Origin: Plectrocnemia conspersa
Taxonomy: Eukaryota > Arthropoda > Insecta > Trichoptera > Polycentropodidae
Direction of reading: 5' to 3'
DNA: 64,000 nt
Assembly: GCA_009617715.1 (NCBI GenBank)
Contig: VTFK01000092.1
Location: 930,001 to 994,000 of the forward strand
Positions 20,389-32,226 of the stretch are shown here, in pieces. The notes under the pieces were generated by a model. That model saw nothing but the letters and a program-made list of their open reading frames with translations. It did no database searches and had not been told where the DNA came from. The translations under genes and the position numbers were made by a program. Every line of letters starts with the position of its first letter. The first letter of the stretch is position 1.

Positions 20389-22618
20389 TAAGAAACAAAA
20401 TTTTATATAAAAAGTTCAAGCAAAGATTTTAATCAAAAACATCGTGTGATAATTGATTGAGGTAAAAGTGACATAAAATTGTCATCAAGATCTCAACAGA
20501 TTGGGGTTACATCAGAGTTGAACGGATAAGGTCATATATGCAATTTGAAGCGTTGTAATCTTAGTAATTTGCCAGATAGCAAACAAATTTTAATAATCAT
20601 GTACAAAATAAATCGAATGTTACTCAAGCTTTAACATAATATATGTTTATAATTAATTAATAAAAATTCTCGTTTTAATTAAAAATATAAAATAATTGTT
20701 AATTATAGCTTATTTTTTATTTCTAAATATAGAATTGTAAACCTAATACTCGAAAGGAATTTCAATGATATCATATGACTAACGCTAGCACAAAATTATT
20801 CATGCAACGAATTAATCCAAAAATAAATTCTAAAAATAAATTCAAGTTATCTAAATACCGGTTTTAAAAAAATAATTTAAATATCGGTAATTTTTTAATA
20901 TGTAGATTATGCAATAATTTGCTAATATTACGTGAGCCACTATCATCTTTATTCAACTTTATTATTTACCGAAAAATTGCCGATAACTACGTCGTTAATC
21001 TTGACATTATTTTGCAACCGTCCTTGATTCTATATTATTATATTAATTAAAAATAAAACAAACAATCGCACACACACACGCGCGTATATTTATTGATATT
21101 GTTTATTTATGTATATACAACAAACCCACGACACTTAGGGGTTATCTAAATACACACAGGTCGTAGAACTCTGATGTAATCCAATTTTTTCCAGGAAGTT
21201 TTTTTACATAAATTATAAATATGATACCCCATTTTTTATTTTAGAACAAAAAGTCTTTGAAAATAATCCAAAAATATATTTTTGGTTAATTTTGTATTAG
21301 ATTTCGGCCATTTTTGTAAATATAGCATCACACGGTGTGTGTGCAGCGGGTGTGTTCTAATCTAAACTTTTGCCAGTGGCGTCCGCGTTTCTTTTTATTT
21401 ATAGAAATATCCGCTATTGTCGTCGTTTTCCCAACAGGTCCGATTAAAATTAGACATCTAAACGCGCAGGTGGGCGCTCTAATATTAGTTGTTAAATTTG
21501 CATATTTCGTTTTACTTACTATGAAAGGTTTATCTACTTTTAATTACCTCTGAATCACTATGTGAAAATGTAATATATTAATTAATTTAAACGGTGATTC
21601 ATCGTTGAACTATTTAGAAATATATTTTGAACATTTTGTATTGTGCTTATATTCTAATAGAAATGCATAATTGATTAATGTGGAAGCACAAAGGTTATCA
21701 TAGATTATCTCAAGACGTTAATTGAATTTGTTATCTAAATAGGTCGTAAATAGGAAATAGAATAAGACCAAAGTGTATAATATACTTCTATCTAGATTTC
21801 GCAATCAAAACAACTATTCAATTACACTTGTTTAAAAATAAACTGATAAAATGTCATTCATTTCCGGAATTTTAACTGTGGATTTTAATTGGCAATATGC
21901 CTTGGCAATCGGAAAAAAACAGCAAAATAACACCGTCCAAAAGTTGATTACTAATAAATATCAAGCTTATTTACAATAACAATATAATAATATTATATAA
22001 GGGTGGAATTTTTAAAACAATTTTAGTCACGATATAACGGGAAAATGGTACAATATTTTTATACCGCACCCGCACTAACCGCACCTTTTGCTGAACGCGC
22101 AAATAATATATTATTTACAATCCACACACAGTAAAGTTACTGCAGTAAATATGTTTATTTAATTCTACTGACAAAATATTTTAAATATAAAATCTATTTT
22201 TTTTTTTTTTTTTTTTAAATCATAAGGCAAAAACCAGAAAAATGTGCTTAAAACTAACCCAAATTCTCAGAACAGTTACTTTCCAACAATAAATCCTTCT
22301 AATTATAATTTATAAAAGGTATATAAAAAGAGCCACTCGAGATTTATTATGAATGAATTGTAAGTACACTTATCCCTCGATTTACCCTGTAAATACGTTC
22401 CAGGAAATATCGTGTATTTTTTTTATTAAACGATCGAATAGTATTCGCTTGTACTTTTTAACGTTTCTTTAAATTATAAACAGTGACACGCGTGCACTGC
22501 AAAAAGCAACTCAGGACACACTGCAGGTTCAAGACGTAGGTCAAGTGCAAGAAGTGATAGTAAGCCGTATATGCGTTTGTATATTGCCGCGATACACGCA
22601 TGGAAGTATTTAAAAATA
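20389..22618. other. AT-rich gene-free stretch with simple repeats
   Basis: No gene is supported. It contains a short CA/CG dinucleotide run at 21069-21085 and a T-homopolymer at about 22198-22216. 21330-21490 is less AT-rich, with CCAGTGGCGTCCGCG near its start, but no matching opposite end was found. 22480-22618 is GC-richer and leads into the hairpin that follows. Confidence 0.4.
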
Positions 22619-22784
22619 GCGCTTACGGTGAGATACATTCTCTTTCGCTCGCTCACGTGTTAAGTGACGAGAGTGAGTGAGAAGAAATGGGCGTGCGGAT
22701 CGCAGTAACGCACGCCCCTATCTCTCTCACTCTCGTCACTCAACACTCGAGCGAGCGAAAGGGAATGTATCTCGCCGTACGCGC
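22619..22784. mobile_element. Long near-perfect hairpin (palindromic MITE)
   Basis: Left arm 22619-22697 and right arm 22709-22784 are inverted copies with few mismatches around an 11-base spacer. The arms include GAGATACATTC, CTTTCGCTCGCTC, GTGACGAGAGTGAG and GGGCGTGCG with their complements. About 65 bases related to the right arm (TCTCTCTCAC, TCGTCACTTAACACGCGAG, ATATCTCACCG) recur at about 26982-27042, inside the element at 26195-27262, which shows that this is a dispersed family. No ORF. Confidence 0.75.
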
Positions 22785-23099
22785 CCTGTGTACAAATAAT
22801 GTTATTTATTTTTACGAAAAAAAAATACATTTATGGATTTTTGCTGTTGTTTTTTTAATGTCCACGACGTTTCGCTAAAAATATCCTTCAGCATCATCTA
22901 GTGATATGATCCTCGGTTAGCACAAGATTTTTATTGTAAGAATAATATCACCATTTGATGCAAAAATATATTTTTAACAAAACTGCGTGACAGCAAAAAA
23001 ACAACAGACCTTGGCATTCATAAAGCAATATCTTTTTTTTGTAATTTTAGTCCCCTGATTTTTTTTATTGTGTTAGTTAAATTAAAATTACAGTTAATA
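22785..23099. other. Gene-free stretch
   Basis: AT-rich; nothing recognised. Confidence 0.4.
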
Positions 23100-23880
23100 T
23101 TAAGGGCGAGCTCAACAAATGCCTGTTTTAATATTATCGACTGCAAGATTATGAAAGTGTTTTAAATTAACGTCGGGAAACGCATATTTTTGTTTAGAAC
23201 ATTAATTGCTAAAATATATTGGGTATTGCTGTTACAATTTTTTATTATAATATGATTATAAATCTCAAGAGTAATGCGAGCTCAATTAAAAAATATGGTT
23301 GTGGCGTATCTTTATAATATTATTTCTGCGGTTCTCAAACTTAAAAAATTTTACTTTAGTGAGAAATATAACTATGTTCCGCTTATTACAGTTATTTATT
23401 ATGAAATTTTAAACAAAAACGGAAGGAATTAAAAAAATCATGGTTGTGACGAATCTTCACAATTTAATTTAAAATAATTAATTACCTTTTATATTAGTTT
23501 CTAAAAATATTTTATTTTTACGGGAAACGCATATATGTGTCATTTTCTATTTAAAACAAAAAGCTCTAAAAAGATATGACTTATACTAATTTACTTCCAA
23601 CTTTTTACAATTGGTAAATAATTGCAATATTACAATTATGTTAAGTTGAATCTTTTCCTGATTTTTTTTTGGTTTCGCAAACTATGATTCGCGTATTTGT
23701 TACGCCATTTTTTTACAAAATGGCTATAACTCACATGCTAATGGGAATTTAATTAAAATAATGGTTGTAGTGTTTCCTTAAAATTTAATTATTTATTTGT
23801 GTATGATTCTTAAATTCCGTGTGGTGTTATCGCCGGGAAACGCGTATTTGCGTCATTCATCTGTCCATTAACATTTGTAA
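23100..23880 (+). repeat. Family K AT-rich repeat field, left part
   Basis: The word CGGGAAACGCATAT (variants) occurs at about 23175, 23521 and 23834. ATGGTTGTGRCG/AATCTT-type words occur at about 23294, 23441 and 23761. This implies two or three diverged units, roughly 310-350 bases apart, in direct order. ATTAAGGGCGAGCTCAA at about 23100 has a direct counterpart at 25156. The sequence is non-coding. Confidence 0.5.
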
Positions 23881-24559
23881 AAAAATGTTTTTTTTTTATA
23901 TATATAAATATAATCATAGCCAGGCCTGGAGAGGGGACAAATTCCCGAGATCGTTTCATAATATTTTATCGGAACGGATTTGAAATATCTATTCAGGTAA
24001 TGATAGTACGTTTCATTATCAACGTTCGTAGCATTCATAAAGATGTAAAAAATAATTTTTATACTGGTTAAAAATGTCGCGTTTTGATTCATAATATTTC
24101 ATCGTAACGGTTTTGACATATCTACTTAGGCAATGGTAGCGTTTCATTCATGTTCGCAACATTTAACGAAGACGTAAAAGTAAGTCAAATATAGGTAGAA
24201 AATACCGCTATTTGAAAATAAAAAATGCATAGTTTTAAGCTGAGAAAAAAGATTTACATTATATCCTTCACGTGAACTTCTATTTATTATAAGAATAAAA
24301 TAAAATCTAGTTTATACAAGTACCCAAAAAGTAACAAAAAAAATATTTCATAATGTTACAAAAAAAAATACAAAACTAGGTAAGTGGACACGGCATTCAA
24401 ACGGTTAAATAGAAAAAACAATTGATAACCAATAAGTTTTCACCTACATTTATAGTGTCACTCTTAAGATTAATCCAATATCTTTCTAACTAAAAACATT
24501 ATTATCTCGTCCGTCATGTTACAAACGGTGTATATAATGTATTTAAATTTCAGAGGACT
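23881..24559. other. Gene-free stretch with a local duplication
   Basis: TCATAATATTTYATCG, GGAACGGATTTGAAATATCTA and TTCAGGTAATGATAG (23957-24010) are echoed at 24088-24137 (ATCGTAACGGTTTTGACATA, TAGGCAATGGTAG). This is a diverged direct duplication about 132 bases apart. No gene. Confidence 0.4.
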
Positions 24560-25070
24560 ATATTTACAGTTTCAACGCGTCAGCGACGGCGCGCATGCAC
24601 CTCGTCGCAGAAACACGTGAGCAGTATACAACTGCTCACATCACAATCGTATCGATAGCGAGCGCTATTTACATTTCGGCGACTGCCACACTATTTTCCT
24701 CGTGTTCCAGTGTCAAAGACCTGTAACCGACAATGCTGACGCTGACGTAATTCGGCGAGCTCCGCCCGGGGTTTGAGAAAAATATGCGAGTTGTAATTCT
24801 ACATTTTTTCTCGTCTCCATTGTGCTGCGGCGCCGCATCAGCGTGGGCTCCTTCTTCTCCTTCCTTTTGTTTCTACATCCTACACACCGCGCTTACTTTC
24901 GTTACGAAATCTCGTTTCAAATGAGAAAACGGGTTTACTACTATACCGGGCACTGGGCTCCTTTCGCGCTTCGGGGAAAATGCGCTTTTCAAAAGTTGAA
25001 TTGGTAATGCATACAAAGATCCGGGATGTTGTGGAATTTACGCCGTTCTTTGTTTCGCCCATTCAGCTAC
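24560..25070. promoter_or_regulatory. CpG-rich island, promoter or enhancer candidate
   Basis: This is an abrupt CpG-rich island between two AT-rich family K fields. It contains GCGCGCATGCACC, a CRE-like TGACGTAA followed by CGGCGAGCTCCGCCCGGGG (about 24742-24773), the inverted repeat GTGAGCAGT/ACTGCTCAC (24617-24639) and GCGGCGCCGC. It ends in TTCGTTACGAAATC-type words. No open frame longer than about 60 codons crosses it, so it is more likely regulatory or a first untranslated exon than coding. Function is inferred from composition alone. Confidence 0.3.
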
Positions 25071-25129
25071 CGAAACTGTTGATGTGACTGAGATTTAAAA
25101 AATATTACCACATGGTTGTTTTTACAGAT

Positions 25130-25990
25130 AATTACAGTCGTAGCGTTTAGAATATTAAGGGCGAACTCAATCTAACAAGTGGCATTGTTTTTATTACTAT
25201 TTTATGACATTATATATCATAGCTATATAAAATATTAAATTAATCTAAAACATATTTTGAATACAATTTTTATTTATAAAAATTTAAATTCCAAGATACG
25301 ACCCATTTATTCAATTCTTGCTAATTTTGAAGTTATCGCTTATCCATCCAATCATTTTTGGAAAATAAATATGTGAAATTTAGTTTAAAAAGAGCAAATG
25401 ACGCGTATATGTGTGTCCCGGTTTACACACAAGAAAATATAATGACGCATATAAGCATTATCCGACACCAACGCAAAATATAACTTGAGATATTTTTGTT
25501 AAACATGTACTAGTTTGAGGGTTATAATTTTTTATAAAATTATTTTCGTGACTAGTTAAAACATATTTTGAAGGAAATTTTTTTATTTAATAACAAATAC
25601 ACCTAATTTTTTTTTACTTCTTGATAGAAAAAAAATATTAATAATTCCATAAAAATATTTTTGCAACATCACTACACAAAACATAGCTTTAGAACAATAA
25701 AAAAAAGAATTAATTAAAATATATTTAAGTATTATATGAAGATACACCACGTCTCTATTTTTTAATTTAATATTTTCGATAAAAAAATTGTGATACTAAT
25801 AGCTTAAGAATCATCCCATATCTTAATAATTTAAAATAATTTAAATGATGAAAATACACCACAACAATTTTTTTACGATTGTGAATTATTATAATTTTCG
25901 TTTTAAAAATTAAAACAGTAACAGTTTGAGAACCATAAAATAATAATTAATATGTTATATCACAACCCTAATTTTTAATGAAATCGCAGT
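25130..25990 (-). repeat. Family K AT-rich repeat field, right part (mostly inverted)
   Basis: Most family K words reappear here in reverse complement. AAATGACGCGTATATGTGTG then TCCCG (25397) corresponds to CGGGAAACGCATATATGTGTCATT. AAGATACACCACGTC (25739) and GAAAATACACCACAACA (25849) correspond to the GGTTGTGGYGTATCTT word. ATTAAGGGCGAACTCAA at 25156 is in direct orientation, so the field is not a simple mirror image of 23100-23880. Confidence 0.5.
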
Positions 25991-26194
25991 AGTTTGAGTT
26001 ATAATCAGGGCCACCAAGAGCGACCCCGGACCCTGGGAAAAAATGATTACGGACCTTATGACAAAAATGGCATTTTATATATTTTTCCAAATTTACCAAA
26101 ATTTGGTTTGAATATACTTTTATCAGCCCTCTTATATCAGAAGTCCATCGTAATATCGGTAAGAATAGCTATCATATTTTTAAAACGTAGTGTA

Positions 26195-27262
26195 ATGCTT
26201 GCACTACACTCTCTGGAACCGAAGTTTAACTGAAGTCGGCAGAGGTCGCCGACTTCCGAGTAGCGGCCACACTGCCACAAATTTCATATGCCGTCCGGAC
26301 GGCGGCCGTGAACTACGTCCGTACGGCGGCTGCTGTCACGTACAGCTGGCATATTTGCGCGCGATCGAAAAATGTGTCAAATAATCGCAATTTTTAAATT
26401 GTCATATTAATAAAATTACGCTACTGATAATTATAAAAGTTTGTGTGGGCACTCACCAATACAATATCACTGAAAACTTTTCGGTAGTTAATATTCAATT
26501 TACGCAAAATCTTTGTCGGATTTTGCAAAATGTCATAAGGCATAAAAATGATACTTCAGAATACGAACACCACATCTGTGACTATCCTAATATTTGTTGC
26601 CGTCGATTCTAAATAAGAATTCGTTATGGTGTGACATTTATATAAACCGATCTAGGAAAATACATAAGGATATTCGAAACGATTTTTTTTTTAAAAAATC
26701 AAGTACCAGTAATTATTTAGTTTTATATGAAAAAAAATATAATAACGATATCTGTTAGAAGATTATACTATCAAAAATATAATTAATCCCTTCTGGTGCC
26801 CTAAAATATTTAAAGATGTCAGTAAGAGTCTGTTGAAGTCCCTGATAATCATGTGGTATTATAAATTTACCACGTGACCACGATGCAGCTCTCGTCATGC
26901 GTATTGACAATAGGACGCCTACGCGCATACTGAAATTGAACCGAGTTACTCGTTCTATCTCAGTTTGTGAAAAACCATATCATTATCTCTCTCACTTTCG
27001 TCACTTAACACGCGAGAGAGCGATAGGAGAAATATCTCACCGCTCGCGCTCGAAAAAGCAGCTCCGACTTCGATCCTTTGTTCGAAAGCGCTTGAAGCTG
27101 GCCAAGTCGACTGAATTACCCCCACTTTATCTCCCGTTCTCGGTTACCTCGGACAACTTCCGAGAGTTTTTAGAGCGGGCAGAACCGAACTCGACCGAAG
27201 TAACCCACTATATTATCCGTCCTTGGCCAACCTTGGGCAACTTCTAGAGTGTAGTGCAGGCA
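26195..27262. mobile_element. About 1.07-kb TIR-bounded non-autonomous element
   Basis: The ends are ATGCTTGCACTACACTCTCT on the left and AGAGTGTAGTGCAGGCAT on the right, inverted copies with one or two mismatches. Both subterminal regions are GC-rich. The left has internal palindromes such as GCCGTCCGGACGGC and AAGTCGG...CCGACTT. The right includes a 116-codon plus-strand frame (26897-27247) that I regard as a by-product, since it runs through part of the hairpin family of 22619-22784. The central part is AT-rich. The target duplication is unresolved. Confidence 0.5.
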
Positions 27263-28388
27263 TAATATCAAAGTGTGGAGCAATATGTGAGATACGACAT
27301 CTGTCTAGTTAATTTAATACATATTTTTTAATTTATTGGTATTATTTTCTATAGAAATCATTTACAATAATTTAAATTAAAAAAATACTAAATAAATTTT
27401 TTTTTTATTTACTATTTCTTTAGTTATATATGTAAATATATAATAATTATATTATGCATAAATATATAAATATCTGGGGTACCTCAAAACAGTGAAAGTT
27501 CGACCGCCGTACATGTACGGCGATACTAAAATGTAATAGCCTTCTACTGATTTGTGTATTGAGTGCAATATATATATTAAACTCATTTCAAAGTGAAGCA
27601 AATGATATGTATAAGCCAGCCTATTTCAAATATATGCATACCAACATAACATAATATACTGTAAAATTCAAAGTGATACATATGACTAGAATAAAAATTA
27701 TTATAGAGGAAGCCTTTGCTTTGGAACATTGCAATAAAAATCATCCATGTATTACAGATGGTTAGTAGCAAGGAATCCGGCACAATTGGACAAAGAGAAA
27801 AATACTACACGTTAACTATACTGCACATTGCCTTAAACGCAGCCGGGCACAAACGATGGGTGCTCGAGCGTGAAACGTGAATGGAATTTGTAATGGAATG
27901 ACGTTTTTTGGTGGAGTGCACAAGGAGAATGCAACTAACAAAAATCGACTGAAGCGAGATTTAAAAATTGTGTAGATAGAACGAAGCGTATGAACATAAG
28001 CGTAAAGCTACACGATCGTGAATGCTTTCATTATCAAATCTCGGATGCGATGAACGAGCGTGACTTGAGCGAAAATCCATCGGCGCCACGCGAATTTTTT
28101 ATTAATCTATATATTTTTATGAAAGTATAAATTTAAAGAAGCTATACATACATATAAAAACCTGCGTTTTAAATTTAGTGCGTCGAATCCAGGCGAAGAT
28201 TTAATTTCTGAAAAAAATAAAATAATAAATAAATAAAATAACAAACACTAGGAGTAAATAAGTGTAAAATATAATACTTAATTTCAATTAAAAGCTTGCG
28301 CTATTCAAAATTTTATAAACATGACTAGGCTTTTATAGTTGTTAATTAATAAGAAAAGATAGCTATTGCTTTTTATTGGAGCCTCTTC
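27263..28388. other. Gene-free stretch with one strong palindrome
   Basis: Mostly AT-rich. A perfect 18-bp palindrome CGCCGTACATGTACGGCG lies at 27505-27522. 27840-28090 is somewhat less AT-rich and may be unique. No gene is visible. Confidence 0.4.
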
Positions 28389-28830
28389 GTGACAGTTTTA
28401 GTTATATTTTCTCATAAGAGTTCAAAGGCCAAGCTTAAATCCATTTATAACAGAGCAACAAGCACATTTGGTTTATCATATCTATCTCTCATCAGCGCTG
28501 TTCAAACAGAACAGCTCAACACAATGGCAGCGGAAACGATCTCGTCAGGTTATCCAACTATACAAATGTGCCGGGTACACGCTTTTTTACACAATATAAT
28601 TCGTATCCAAGGTCTCGAAATGCAAATGGGGTTGCTGCAGCAGTGGTGGTATAGATAGCGACGTCTCGTCATTGTTGGACGCGTCTTTCATTCGACATTG
28701 TCGGCCTTGTTGGGCTTTTATTGCTTCGGATCAAATAATTGTAGGCGAGCATTTGCATATCGCGACGATTGATGAGTTTTCCGTGACCTTTCGCAGATAA
28801 ACACAATGGTTTGAATGGATTATGTAGCAG
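28389..28830. promoter_or_regulatory. Unique less AT-rich segment, candidate cis-regulatory module
   Basis: This segment has balanced base composition and no repeat relatives in the window. It holds an octamer ATTTGCAT (28751-28758), a nuclear-receptor half-site TGACCT (about 28783) and CGATTGATGAG within about 50 bases. An 89-codon plus-strand frame (28389-28658) has no recognisable domain. I cannot tell a decayed exon from an enhancer. Confidence 0.2.
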
Positions 28831-29179
28831 CGTTTTCTAGATATTTGCAGAAAATAGATCTTACACCCATCACGATCTTGTTCTGATATCCATTATACCA
28901 GGAGTGGTCAATATATTGCATTACATATGCCAAATCCCTCGCGCTATATGCGTCACGCACAGGCAGAGCAGGCACCCGCCTGTTTCAGACAAAATAAATC
29001 AAGCAATAATTTAGAGTCAACACTAGTGTTCTTCTATGTTAAGGAGCACATATACTTCAAACATATTTAATAAATAAAAAGCTATGATTATCACACGTAC
29101 ACCCTGTGCCATTTGTTTCCACACAGAAGTACTAGCCATTCATAAACAAATTAAATTAACGAAATTTAATAATAGAAAA
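28831..29179. other. Gene-free stretch
   Basis: Nothing recognised. Confidence 0.4.
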
Positions 29180-29345
29180 GTGTTGAAAAAAAAATATTGA
29201 AACATACTAATACAAAAAAGTAGCAAAAAAATCAAAGCAATAAAACGTTGAGAATCACCGATTTTTTCTATAATTAACTATGTATAATAGTAAATAAATA
29301 ACAGAAATAATTATGGAAAAATACGTCAAATTAACTCACTCCCAG
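29180..29345 (-). repeat. Dispersed AT-rich repeat family C, inverted copy
   Basis: The reverse complement reads TATTTTTCCATAATTATTT, then GTGATTCTCAACGTTTTATT, then TTGTATTAGTATGT. This matches 11022-11150 in order and spacing, with scattered differences. Confidence 0.65.
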
Positions 29346-30338
29346 GTGTATACTAACAAAGCAAAAAATGAACTCACTACTCAAAGAGTTAATGAATCAC
29401 TATTTTATGTTTAAAATCTGCTGATTGCAACCCTTTTTCTTTCCCTTGCGTCTAGTACGTCAGCGCTCGAATATTTTATTTATTTATTTCTATGTATAAC
29501 ATTTACTCGATTCTCAACATAATAACGACAATAAAATAATAACGACTTTCCTGACGACTTCAAACTACTATTACATATAACGTTCAGATATTAGTTTTGA
29601 AGCGCTTGATTTATTAACCTCGATCGAAATCGGTTCGAACGCCAAGATAAAACTCGGATGACAAATCGGCGCTATTTTTATTATACCAAGATATAAAAAA
29701 AGGAGTAGACACTGATAAAGCTTCTAGCGTACTCTAGATCGTTTGTTTGATCTAGATTATATCTTGTAACCTCCTTCCTCTTTCGCTAGCCGCGGTCAAA
29801 AATTGCCCTGTGGCTCTTGACAGGATTCATTATTAACGCCACGACCAGCGCCAGCAATAATGTGACACACAAAGGCTCGACACAACACAAAACAAAGCTC
29901 GTTGGTCCATGACAACAACTGGAAAACAAAACAAGCAAACAAACCTCGCGTGTATTCATTAATATGCGTCGACCACGCCAATGCTTGCTCATGAGGAATT
30001 AATTAACGAGCTCGGGTCAGTTTCGAGAGTAAGGAAGATATCCACGAAACGTGTTATTTTGGAAGCGGAATAAAATCGCGAGGGTAGGAGAGGAAGTGGA
30101 AATGTCAAACGTCAAAAACGGATTGAAAATATAATTTCTAATGTGTAGGTAAGTAGCTGCAAATGCAAGCTGCGTTCTTTCTTGATAAGAACATAGCTGC
30201 GAGGATGGAGCGATAACGATAAGGAACAAAGTTACTTTAGTTTCATGTGGCGAATTCTCAGACGCATCTGTGCAAATAAAACTTTTTGAAGAAAGTATAT
30301 AACGAGTTATATTTAGTTAATACAACCCAACGGAAATT
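29346..30338. other. Gene-free stretch, partly unique sequence
   Basis: 29750-30230 is less AT-rich, contains CA/ACAA-rich runs, and has homeodomain-type words (GAATTAATTAACGAGC near 29996, CATTAATATGCG near 29958). It matches nothing else in the window. Two overlapping minus-strand frames of 61-68 codons here have no recognisable domain. An enhancer is possible but unproven. Confidence 0.3.
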
Positions 30339-30346
30339 ATCTAGGG

Positions 30347-31008
30347 CAGGGGTGTCCAACCCGAGGCTCGCGAGCCGCGGCCCACGGCGCCGAGTCATTT
30401 ATACATAAACGACACATATTAAATATTCAAAGAATAATGAAAATTCGTAATATTCGCCATCGTGAATACATTAAAGAATGCATTACCGCAGCAGTAAAAT
30501 CAATTACTCCAACAAAAGTCAAGACTCTAACTGAGATCACCACAGATGGTAAGAATATGGAAGCTGTTAAATTAATTCTTGAGCATAGATGCCACAACAG
30601 AAAACTCAAAATCTTCTGAGCTTTGCCATTGTTTTTTGCATATTAAAAAGATACGTGCCTAAATATTTAATATGAACCATGCGATGTCAGATGTTGTTAA
30701 CCCTTTCTACGCCTTAAGCGCGTTAAAGTCTGGACGCATAAAAGGAGCGCGATAACGCGCTTCACTTTGTACTCATTTCACAATCTAATATAAAGTGTTT
30801 TCTGTAGCGTAAAATGTTTTAACACATAGTGACATCTCTTAAGATAGTAAAAAAAATAAAATCAATTATAAATGTTTTTTTAAATAAATGTTATTTTTTA
30901 CTGTGTTATAAATGTTACGTTTTGTAAATATTTATAAATATGTGCGGCCCACAGAGTATTTTTACTTTCGGTTGTGGTTTAGTAAACCATTTCGGTTGGA
31001 CACCACTG
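30347..31008. mobile_element. hAT-type non-autonomous transposon with 8-bp target duplication
   Basis: The left end is CAGGGGTGTCCAACC at 30347-30361 and the inverted right end GGTTGGACACCACTG is at 30994-31008. The flanking 8-mers ATCTAGGG (30339-30346) and ATTTAGGG (31009-31016) are an 8-bp target duplication with one mismatch, the hallmark of hAT insertion. Subterminal GGCTCGCGAGCC and GCGGCCCAC words are typical of this element type. A 60-codon frame (30437-30619) may be a scrap of transposase but is not identifiable. TTAACCCTTTCTACGCC at about 30699 may be the end of a further, TTAA-type insertion. Confidence 0.75.
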
Positions 31009-31016
31009 ATTTAGGG

Positions 31017-32224
31017 GACTGAAACAATATAAATTTTGATTTTACAATCGTCAATGGAGAGATGAAGTATTAATATAATCTAGATTAGTTATTGAACACA
31101 AAAGCCTTACACAAGAATGATAAATTGAAATTATGTTCGACAGATAAATAATTCATCTAACCACACTTAACCCTTGTCAAATCAAAATGTTCCAATTCCC
31201 ATAATTGTTACAAAAGCTTATGTACATAGTACATACACACAGTAAAATAAGAACATAGTGAACAACATCGCCAAAAACCACTCGAGTCGCATCCGTTTGC
31301 AACAATTTGGCAGTAATGCAAAGTTTAATTTTAGCAGTTCATTAGTATTCAACTCAAACGTCAACCGCTTTAATCAGGATACTATTTTATATATTATATA
31401 AAGCTCAATTGCGACGCCAATTGCACAAACAGACACGCTCGCTGAAGTACAGAGATCAAGCAATCTGAGCTTATCATCAGATATAATAAGCTGGTCTCGT
31501 TTAACCTTTGCCAAAACTTAAATCGCAAGTAAGTAGCTGAGTATTCAGCAAATACACAATCCATTGTTTGATCCGACACGCAACACTCATTATAATTACA
31601 TCTGCTGCGAGTAGTTGAGAAAGATAAACAATGAAGACAAGACATCTCGCTCTCAAGAGTGCGTGCGTCATTGTATGCAAATAAAACTGCAACAAAAGGG
31701 CCACCATGCGCCAAGAATGTCATTTTCAGTTAAACACTGTTTGGATTCTTCTAGGAAACGGTTCAAGAACCCTCCGGCAGATTATTATGTCGTCACAATT
31801 GGTCATTTTGCAAAGAGATGCAAGACACTGTTGCCTGTCCAATAAAAATAATTGAAGCAGCCAGCGAGCACACGCGTCAAACATGTAACACCCGACACTT
31901 GCACACATTTCATTTGATTCTTATGATTATATCCAATTTGTTTGCGGTATCATCACGCATCTTCAAACACTATTGTGTATTCTTAACTTTTGACACGAGA
32001 TTTTCACAGATACTACCTCGTTTCAAAGATGATTCTGATAATCGATTTACAAAAACGAAAAAAAAATATAAACGGTGCAGTGTTCCTAGATCTTAAGAGG
32101 ACATTTGAGATAATACATATAAATGGTCAACTATTGTACATACATACACATATAGAAAGACAATAAAACTAAATGCTTCCTAAAAACAAGTTTATGTTTT
32201 AAATTAAACGCTATATCTGTGAAA
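31017..32224. other. Gene-free stretch, partly unique sequence, with a SOX-POU-like site
   Basis: 31390-31910 is less AT-rich and unrelated to other parts of the window. It contains CATTGTATGCAAAT at 31669-31682, a SOX-type CATTGT abutting a POU octamer ATGCAAAT, plus other CATTGTTT/AACAATG words nearby. A 109-codon minus-strand frame (31723-31394) is rich in Cys, Leu and Ser but has no recognisable domain. I do not call it a gene. Confidence 0.3.
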
Positions 32225-32226
32225 TA

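Noticed and set aside
23100..25990. CRISPR-like or satellite array
   Set aside because: Units are diverged, spaced about 310-350 bp and change orientation. They are not short identical repeats with spacers, and the DNA is eukaryotic.
26897..27247. 116-codon plus-strand ORF
   Set aside because: Lies inside a TIR-bounded non-autonomous element and includes sequence of the palindromic hairpin family.
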